From the NCBI GenBank assembly GCA_900550795.1, contig URTN01000013.1:1-10707 (forward strand): a stretch of DNA of 10,707 nucleotides, in the 5' to 3' direction. A program made the position numbers and the translations under genes. Of this stretch, positions 5,675 through 10,707 are shown in pieces; position 1 is the stretch's first letter; each line of letters begins with the position of its first letter. Under the pieces are notes generated by a model. That model did no database searches. It saw only the letters and a program-made list of their open reading frames with translations, and was not told the DNA's origin. Source of the DNA: an uncultured Mollicutes bacterium (lineage in GTDB: Bacteria; Bacillota_I; Bacilli_A; RFN20; CAG-826).

Positions 5675-6496
5675 ATGAGCGAACTAGTCATTAAAGAATT
5701 GCATGTATCGGTAAAAGATAAAGAAATCCTAAAGGGTGTAAATTTGAAAATAAATGAAGGCGAGACACTTGCCTTGCTTGGTCCTAATGGCCATGGTAAG
5801 TCAACTTTACTTGCTGCGATTATGGGCAATCCTGAATTTACCGTTACAAGCGGTTCGATAACCCTTGATGGAGAAGATGTTCTTTCGATGAGTGTTGACA
5901 CACGTAACAAGAAAGGCTTGTTCCTTGCTTTACAAAACCCAGTTGAAATACCTGGGGTAAATTCTAGTGACTTCTTAAAAGCTGCCCTTAATGCTAGAAG
6001 AGAAAAGCCTTTAACTCTTTTTGAATTCTATTCCAAATTAAAGAAAGCCTATGAAAGAGTAGGTATTCCATTTGAAATGACTTCTAGAAACCTAAATGAA
6101 GGTTTTTCTGGAGGTGAAAAGAAGAGGAACGAAATACTCCAAATGATATTGCTTGAACCTAAATTCGCTCTTCTTGATGAAATCGATTCTGGGCTTGACG
6201 TTGACGCTATGCAAATAGTTTCTAAAAACATTAGGGAAGAACAAAATAATGGCAGAGGGTTCCTAGTAATTAGCCATTATGCACGTCTATATGAAATGAT
6301 TCATCCAACCCGTGCGGCTGTTATGGTTAATGGTAGAATTGCTGTTGAAGGCGGACCTGAAATAATAAAGAGGATCGATAGCGAAGGTTATGAATGGATT
6401 CAAAAAGAATTGGGTATTTCTATTGCCAAGGAAGAAAAAGAAATGAATAAAGTTTCCATCGGCGAATGTGCTACAAGATTAGCAATAAAGGAATAA
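5675..6496 (+). CDS. sufC: SufC, ABC-type ATPase of the SUF Fe-S assembly system
   Basis: A 273-residue cytoplasmic ABC ATPase. It has Walker A GPNGHGKST at 36-44, the Q-loop glutamine near Q87 (LALQNP), the signature FSGGEKKRNEILQM at 144-157, Walker B FALLDE ending D168-E169, the D-loop SGLD at 172-175, and the switch histidine H201 (ISHY). IPGV and FLKAALNARRE near 92-110 are typical of SufC rather than transport ATPases. SufC drives conformational change of the SufB/SufD scaffold. Compared with the usual 250-260 residues it carries about 20 extra residues after IQKELGI, and Walker A has His where Ser or Thr is common. GAGGTG lies 5 bases before the ATG. The overlapping ATG at 5671 is too close to that site and reads a very short frame. 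It is first in the suf operon, and sufD starts 5 bases after its stop. Confidence 0.96.
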   Translation: MSELVIKELHVSVKDKEILKGVNLKINEGETLALLGPNGHGKSTLLAAIMGNPEFTVTSGSITLDGEDVLSMSVDTRNKKGLFLALQNPVEIPGVNSSDFLKAALNARREKPLTLFEFYSKLKKAYERVGIPFEMTSRNLNEGFSGGEKKRNEILQMILLEPKFALLDEIDSGLDVDAMQIVSKNIREEQNNGRGFLVISHYARLYEMIHPTRAAVMVNGRIAVEGGPEIIKRIDSEGYEWIQKELGISIAKEEKEMNKVSIGECATRLAIKE

Positions 6497-6501
6497 TTGA
6501 T

Positions 6502-7179
6502 ATGCGTCAATTAACACTTATTGATAATGATATAAAAGACCTTGATTTTGAGGTAGAAGAAGGCGAAGAATTAAAACTTGATTTCGCTGCATTTTCTAAT
6601 TTTCCAATTGCAAAAGTCAATGTAAATGTTAAAAAAGGTGGTTTGTTTAGAGGCGCTTTTGCAGATTTTTCTAATGGCTCAGGAAAATTTGAGATAAATG
6701 TCAATTTAAGTGAAGGTGCTTCTTGCAAATGGAACTTATCTTCCCTTAGTAAAAATAATGATAGAAAGGTGTTCTCGACTTCTTGCTTCCATAAAGAAAA
6801 AGGAAGCAACAGCTTAATGTCTAACTACGGTATTTGCCAAGATAATTCTCGACTTACTTTCACTGGCGTTTCTTCAATTGAAAAATATGCAGTAAAGTCA
6901 AATACCAGACAAGAAGCCAAGATTATTGTTTTTGACCAAGGCGCGGACGGCAAATGCTCTCCTGTACTCAAGATTGACGAAAATGACGTCATTGCTTCTC
7001 ATGGTGCTACAGTAGGTAAACTTAACGATTCCCATCTTTTCTATTTAATGTCTAGAGGGTTAAGCGAAGAAGAAGCTAAACGTTTGATTACACTTGGATA
7101 CCTCAAACCTGTTGTCGAATATTTCTCCGATGAAGATTTAAGGAAGAAGATACTTTCTTGTATCGAGGAGGGTTTTTAA
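6502..7179 (+). CDS. sufD: Short SufD-like scaffold protein (about half normal length)
   Basis: A 225-residue SufD-type protein. Its C-terminal part is clear: PVLKIDENDVIASHGATVGKL at about 154-173, then [23 protein letters not shown] at 179-201, as in SufB/SufD. H168 in SHGATVG probably matches the SufD histidine implicated in cluster assembly in E. coli (H360). The region before it reads as beta-strand-rich, consistent with the beta-helix core. Normal SufD is about 400-440 residues; here the N-terminal domain and part of the helix are missing. It is not a broken gene: sufC ends 5 bases upstream, leaving no room, and the frame has its own AAAGGA 9 bases before the ATG. An in-frame ATG at 6466 lies inside sufC with no site and was not chosen. 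The gene lies between sufC and sufS, as in Bacillus, and its stop overlaps sufS (TAATG). Confidence 0.88.
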   Translation: MRQLTLIDNDIKDLDFEVEEGEELKLDFAAFSNFPIAKVNVNVKKGGLFRGAFADFSNGSGKFEINVNLSEGASCKWNLSSLSKNNDRKVFSTSCFHKEKGSNSLMSNYGICQDNSRLTFTGVSSIEKYAVKSNTRQEAKIIVFDQGADGKCSPVLKIDENDVIASHGATVGKLNDSHLFYLMSRGLSEEEAKRLITLGYLKPVVEYFSDEDLRKKILSCIEEGF

Positions 7180-8414
7180 TGTTAGATCCATATAAAATTA
7201 GAAACGATTTTCCAATGTATAGAAACAAAATCAAGATGCAAGGAAAAGACCTTGTTTGGCTTGATAATGCTTCTACAACTTTTAAACCAGATTGCGTTTT
7301 AGAAGCAGTTTCTAGATATTATACGAAAGAAACTAGCAATTCCCATAGAGGCGATTATGACCTTTGCTTTAATATGGATATGGAAGTATTGAATGCTAGA
7401 AGGGCTGTTGCAAAATTTATTAACTCAAAAGATACCGAAGTTGTATTTACCTCAGGAACTACGGCGTCTATTAATCTTGTTGCTTTTGGATACGGGGTTA
7501 AATATTTAACTAAGAACGACAAAATCCTTCTTACCCAGGCTGAACATGCTTCAAATGTTCTTCCTTGGTATAAGGTTTCGGAAATGACTGGTTGCCAAGT
7601 TGATTTCATTCCTCTTGATAAAGACGGAAGGTTAACACCTGAAAATCTAGAAAAAGCGTTGAACCCTGATGTCAAATTGGTATGTGTCGCCCACGTGACT
7701 AATGTACTTGGTTATATCGCTCCTATAAAAGAATTAGCCGCCATCGCCCATAAGCATGGTGCTTTAATTGTTGTCGATGGAGCCCAATCTGTCCCTCATA
7801 TAAAGATGGATGTCAAAGATAGCGATATCGATTTCCTTTCTTTCTCTGGCCATAAGATGTGTGGTCCAACTGGAATCGGGGTTTTGTATGGAAAATTCGA
7901 TTTGCTTTCAAAGATGGAACCTTTTATGACTGGTGGAGGAATGAATGCCAAATTTGATATGTGTGGTGATGTAAATTATCTTGAGCCTCCTCTTAGATTT
8001 GAGGCAGGAACTCAAAACCTAGAAGGAATTATTGGGTTACATGCCGCTATTGATTATCTAACTTCTATCGGACTAGATAACATTGAAAAACACGAAGAAG
8101 AATTAAAGAAATACTGTGTTGAAAAGCTAAAGGCTACAGGTAAATGCACCATCTATAATGAGAAATCCGAGGGGGGCATTGTAACGTTTAACGTAAATAA
8201 TGTCTTTGCTCAAGATGCTGCAACTTATCTAAATTCTAGAGGTATTGCCTGTAGGTCTGGGCAACACTGCGCTAAAATATTGATAGATTTTTTAGGAACC
8301 ATCGCTACGATAAGAGCTTCTTTCTACTTATATACTACAAAAGAAGATATCGATACTCTTGTTGATGCTGTTTCTACTTGTGAAGGAGATTACTTAAATG
8401 CCTATTTCAATTGA
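7179..8414 (+). CDS. sufS: SufS, group II cysteine desulfurase
   Basis: A 411-residue PLP enzyme that removes sulfur from L-cysteine to give alanine and an enzyme persulfide. Features in order: WLDNASTT at 28-35, NSHRGDY at 54-60, TSGTTASIN at 91-99, AEHASN with H123, VVDGAQS with D200 (PLP pyridine nitrogen), SFSGHKMCGPTG with the PLP lysine K226, and RSGQHCAK with the sulfur-accepting C364. The lysine and cysteine lie within a few positions of those in B. subtilis SufS (K224 and C361). The start at 7179 follows GAGGAGGG by 6 bases and overlaps the sufD stop by one base; the in-frame ATG at 7158 is upstream of that site. SufS should hand sulfur to SufU, encoded next, whose ATG lies 17 nt inside the sufS end. 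Confidence 0.97.
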   Translation: MLDPYKIRNDFPMYRNKIKMQGKDLVWLDNASTTFKPDCVLEAVSRYYTKETSNSHRGDYDLCFNMDMEVLNARRAVAKFINSKDTEVVFTSGTTASINLVAFGYGVKYLTKNDKILLTQAEHASNVLPWYKVSEMTGCQVDFIPLDKDGRLTPENLEKALNPDVKLVCVAHVTNVLGYIAPIKELAAIAHKHGALIVVDGAQSVPHIKMDVKDSDIDFLSFSGHKMCGPTGIGVLYGKFDLLSKMEPFMTGGGMNAKFDMCGDVNYLEPPLRFEAGTQNLEGIIGLHAAIDYLTSIGLDNIEKHEEELKKYCVEKLKATGKCTIYNEKSEGGIVTFNVNNVFAQDAATYLNSRGIACRSGQHCAKILIDFLGTIATIRASFYLYTTKEDIDTLVDAVSTCEGDYLNAYFN

Positions 8415-8850
8415 ACTCACTCCTGAAATAATGAGAGAAATCATTATGGATCATTATTCTTCTCCTAGACATAAACACAAAATGGAAGGAGATGGTTTTT
8501 TATCTACTCATTCATCTTCTGTTAATTGCATTGATGATATCGATGTTTTCCTTAAATATGATGAAAATGGCAATGTAAAAGATGCGTGTTGGGATGGGGT
8601 GGCTTGTGCTATATCGACTGCATCTAGTGATATCCTTTGCGATTTATTAATTGGAAAAAGCAAAGAACAAGCCGAATACATAATCGAACAATATCACGAT
8701 ATGCTTCATGAAGAGGAATATGATGCTAGCGTTCTAGATGAAGCTCTTGCTTTCATGAACACTGGAAAACAAGCTGCTAGGATTCATTGCGCCACTATTG
8801 GCTGGGATGCAATGGATTGCTTGCTAAAGGAGAAGAAAGATGGACGATAA
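8398..8850 (+). CDS. sufU: SufU, zinc-dependent sulfur acceptor for SufS
   Basis: A 150-residue IscU-fold protein of the SufU type. Near the N-terminus [18 protein letters not shown] (12-29) is the family helix. The likely zinc ligands are C44 and D46 (NCIDD), C70 (GVACAIST) and C131 ([10 protein letters not shown]), matching the Cys-Asp-Cys-Cys set of B. subtilis SufU (C41, D43, C66, C128). The usual NPTCGD reads SVNCID, a modest change that keeps the ligands. An extra cysteine (C64) is present. The insert between the second and third ligands and the KEEYD-like segment ([13 protein letters not shown]) are typical of SufU rather than scaffold IscU. SufU opens the SufS active site by zinc-ligand exchange and takes the persulfide. 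AAGGAG lies 9 bases before the ATG. It overlaps sufS by 17 nt and sufB by 11 nt. Confidence 0.95.
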   Translation: MPISIELTPEIMREIIMDHYSSPRHKHKMEGDGFLSTHSSSVNCIDDIDVFLKYDENGNVKDACWDGVACAISTASSDILCDLLIGKSKEQAEYIIEQYHDMLHEEEYDASVLDEALAFMNTGKQAARIHCATIGWDAMDCLLKEKKDGR

Positions 8851-10249
8851 GACTAAAGCTAGCGAAATCGTTGATGAACAATATAAATACGGTTTCAAAA
8901 ACAAAGACGTATCCATTCTTTCTACTGGAAAGGGCTTAAATGAAAATATAGTTAAGGAAATATCTTCATTGAAGCATGAACCTGAATGGATGAAGGAATT
9001 CCGTTTGAAGAGTTATCGTGCTTTTAAGGCTATGAAAATGCCTTCTTTCGGACCTGATTTGTCTTTTTTGGATTTTGATACCTATACATATTTTACTAGG
9101 CCAAGCGAAAAAGAAGAAAATACATGGGATAAAGTCCCTAAGACTATTAAGGATACTTTTTCTAAACTAGGTATTCCTGAAGCCGAACAAAAATATCTTT
9201 CAGGTGTTTCTACCCAATATGAATCCGAAGTTGTTTATCACAACATGTTAAAAGAAGTCGAAGAAAAAGGAGTCATCTTCCTTTCTACTGATATGGCTTT
9301 ACAAATGTATCCGGATTTAGTTAGGAAATATTTCAATACAATTGTTCCCTTTGCCGATAATAAATTCTCCGCACTAAATGGTGCAGTTTGGAGCGGAGGA
9401 AGCTTTATCTATGTTCCAAAAGGCGTGCATTTGGACAAACCTTTGCAGTCTTATTTTAGAATTAACAATGAAAAATCAGGCCAATTCGAAAGAACTTTAA
9501 TCATTGTTGACGATGGGGCTGACTTACATTATGTCGAAGGTTGCACTGCTCCAATTTATTCAAAAGATTCTTTACATGCTGCTGTTGTCGAAATATATGT
9601 TGGCAAAGGTGCTAGATGTCGTTATTCGACTGTTCAAAACTGGTCTAATAATATTGTTAATTTAGTTACTAAGCGTGCCTATGTTGAAGAAGATGGCTTG
9701 ATGGAATGGATAGATGGAAACATCGGTTCCATGGTCAACATGAAATATCCTGGATGCATCTTAGCTGGCGATAGGGCTAAAGGGACTTGCATTTCTATTG
9801 CTGTTGCTAGTAAGGGTCAATATCAAGATGCCGGGGCTAGAATGATTCATAAAGGAAAAAATACTTCCTCGACAATTATTTCTAAATCCATTGTTAAAGG
9901 TGGAGGCGTTGCTAATTATAGGGGCACTGTACGTAGCGAGCCTAATGCAATCGGATCAAAATCTCACGTCGAGTGCGACACTTTGATCCTAGATGAAGCA
10001 AGTAGAAGCGATACTATTCCTACTAATGAAATACAAAATTCTGCCTCTTATATCGAACACGAGGCTACTGTTTCCAAGATTAGTGAGGACCAATTATTCT
10101 ATTTAATGAGCCGTGGATTATCCGAAAAAGATGCGACCCAGACGATAGTTATGGGCTTTATTGAACCATTCTCTAAAGAATTGCCAATGGAATATGCGGT
10201 TGAGCTTAATCAACTAATTAAGATGGACATGGCGGGGTCAGTTGGCTAA
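8840..10249 (+). CDS. sufB: SufB, Fe-S cluster scaffold subunit
   Basis: A 469-residue scaffold protein, normal length. Recognisable blocks are [11 protein letters not shown] at 52-62, [15 protein letters not shown] at 121-135, VFVPKG-like FIYVPKGV at 189-196, [19 protein letters not shown] at 220-238, and the C-terminal block [24 protein letters not shown] at 405-428, ending with MAGSVG. C379 (VECDTLI) lies 90 residues from the C-terminus, exactly as the essential C405 does in the 495-residue E. coli SufB, and E408 falls where E434 does. So the cluster-building residues appear intact. SufB pairs with SufD and SufC to build clusters in the cytoplasm. AAAGGAG lies 7 bases before the ATG. It overlaps sufU by 11 nt, and its TAA shares a base with the mnmG start. 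Confidence 0.97.
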   Translation: MDDKTKASEIVDEQYKYGFKNKDVSILSTGKGLNENIVKEISSLKHEPEWMKEFRLKSYRAFKAMKMPSFGPDLSFLDFDTYTYFTRPSEKEENTWDKVPKTIKDTFSKLGIPEAEQKYLSGVSTQYESEVVYHNMLKEVEEKGVIFLSTDMALQMYPDLVRKYFNTIVPFADNKFSALNGAVWSGGSFIYVPKGVHLDKPLQSYFRINNEKSGQFERTLIIVDDGADLHYVEGCTAPIYSKDSLHAAVVEIYVGKGARCRYSTVQNWSNNIVNLVTKRAYVEEDGLMEWIDGNIGSMVNMKYPGCILAGDRAKGTCISIAVASKGQYQDAGARMIHKGKNTSSTIISKSIVKGGGVANYRGTVRSEPNAIGSKSHVECDTLILDEASRSDTIPTNEIQNSASYIEHEATVSKISEDQLFYLMSRGLSEKDATQTIVMGFIEPFSKELPMEYAVELNQLIKMDMAGSVG

Positions 10250-10707
10250 TGTCTTCTTTTGATTTTGATTCAATTGTTATTGGCGGAGGGCATGCTGGAG
10301 TTGAGGCTAGTCATGCTCTTGCAAAACTAGGGAATAAGACCCTTCTTTTAAGTTTGAATCTAGATATGCTAGGCAACATGCCTTGTAATCCTCATATAGG
10401 AGGCTCTGCTAAAGGGAATGTTGTTAGGGAAATTGATGCTTTAGGCGGGTTAATGGCTGCTGCAGCTGATGTTAATCCTCTTCAAATGAAGATATTGAAC
10501 ACTGGAAAAGGTCCTGGAGTACAATGTTTAAGATCGCAGCAAGATAAGAAACTTTATCCTAGAATAATTAAGAGTCTTCTTTCTGTAGTTCCTAATCTGA
10601 CTTTAGTTGGAGAAGAAGCAATTTCAATTACAAAGGAAGATTGTTTTTTTGTTGTTACTACTAATAAAAACGTCTATAAATCCAAGACTGTAATTGTAAC
10701 TACTGGT
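10249..10707 (+). CDS. mnmG: MnmG (GidA) tRNA wobble-uridine modification enzyme, N-terminal part (3' end outside window)
   Basis: The first 153 residues are present and the frame is open at the right edge. The FAD-binding dinucleotide motif is IVIGGGHAGVEAS near 9-21, followed by the MnmG-specific segment MPCNPHIGGSAKGNVVREIDALGG at about 44-67 and LNTGKGPGVQCLRSQQDKKLYPR at about 83-105. MnmG is usually 610-640 residues and works with MnmE to install carboxymethylaminomethyl groups on U34 of tRNA. TrmFO, a shorter relative, lacks this CNP.IGG segment. The start overlaps the sufB stop by one base (TAATG). No good ribosome binding site is seen (only GGCGGGG about 11 bases upstream), so translation probably depends on ribosomes finishing sufB. 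Small departures from the common motif (PHIGGSAKGN for PAIGGIAKGH) are noted. Confidence 0.94.
   Translation, partial: MSSFDFDSIVIGGGHAGVEASHALAKLGNKTLLLSLNLDMLGNMPCNPHIGGSAKGNVVREIDALGGLMAAAADVNPLQMKILNTGKGPGVQCLRSQQDKKLYPRIIKSLLSVVPNLTLVGEEAISITKEDCFFVVTTNKNVYKSKTVIVTTG

Noticed and set aside
5638..5910. A 90-codon minus-strand frame across the sufC start
   Set aside because: It is antisense to the highly conserved SufC Walker A region, has no recognisable domain and would block the sufC promoter; it is a shadow frame.
6466..6501. Upstream in-frame ATG for sufD inside sufC
   Set aside because: No ribosome binding site precedes it, and AAAGGA fits the ATG at 6502.
6507..6809. A 100-codon minus-strand frame inside sufD
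   Set aside because: It is fully antisense to sufD, Ser/Phe-rich as expected from the reverse complement of this codon use, and has no domain or convincing ribosome binding site.
7355..7675. A 106-codon minus-strand frame inside sufS
   Set aside because: It lies opposite conserved desulfurase sequence and shows no independent coding signals.
1..10707. Recoding of TGA as Trp, as in Mycoplasma-like bacteria
   Set aside because: TGA ends recX, yhaM and sufS at the expected family lengths, while Trp residues in conserved motifs are encoded by TGG.

Overview
The window is AT-rich DNA using the standard bacterial code: Trp is read from TGG and TGA acts as a stop. It looks like a low-GC Firmicute of the Bacilli or an uncultured Mollicutes-like relative. 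The reasons are the B. subtilis-type sufC-sufD-sufS-sufU-sufB order, a YhaM-type exoribonuclease, PrsA-like lipoproteins, strong GGAGG-type ribosome binding sites, and heavy gene overlap. No tRNA, rRNA, CRISPR array or insertion sequence was seen. The assignment to a lineage is inference.

Layout. Positions 1-1266 (+) hold the 3' end of a recX-like gene overlapping a yhaM-like OB-fold/HD exoribonuclease gene. This pair ends in a bidirectional hairpin terminator shared with the convergent gene. Positions 1286-5438 (-) hold, in transcription order, a large PrsA-like parvulin lipoprotein, a second large lipoprotein of unknown function that overlaps it, a terminator, and a HIT-family hydrolase gene. 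Having yhaM, hit and prsA together recalls the hit/prsA/yhaM neighbourhood of B. subtilis. Positions 5439-5674 are a divergent control region with candidate promoters in both directions, three short dyads, and a possible 22-codon leader ORF that has a strong Shine-Dalgarno and tandem Cys codons. Positions 5675-10249 (+) are a compact SUF iron-sulfur assembly operon in the order sufC, short sufD, sufS, sufU, sufB. It runs by a 1-nt TAATG overlap into mnmG, which is cut off by the window end.

How the genes work together. SufS with SufU mobilises sulfur from cysteine. SufB, SufD and the SufC ATPase form the scaffold on which Fe-S clusters are built. MnmG makes the carboxymethylaminomethyl modification of tRNA wobble uridine, a base that is also thiolated using desulfurase-derived sulfur in many bacteria, so its coupling to the SUF genes may be functional. 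The minus-strand lipoproteins probably act outside the membrane in folding of secreted proteins.

Most of the window is recognisable housekeeping content. The points most worth a second look are the short SufD (about half the usual length), the Cys-Cys leader ORF and dyads in front of sufC, the PrsA-like protein whose parvulin signature is split by a long insert, its unrecognised overlapping partner lipoprotein, and the promoter-like element overlapping the terminator in front of hit.
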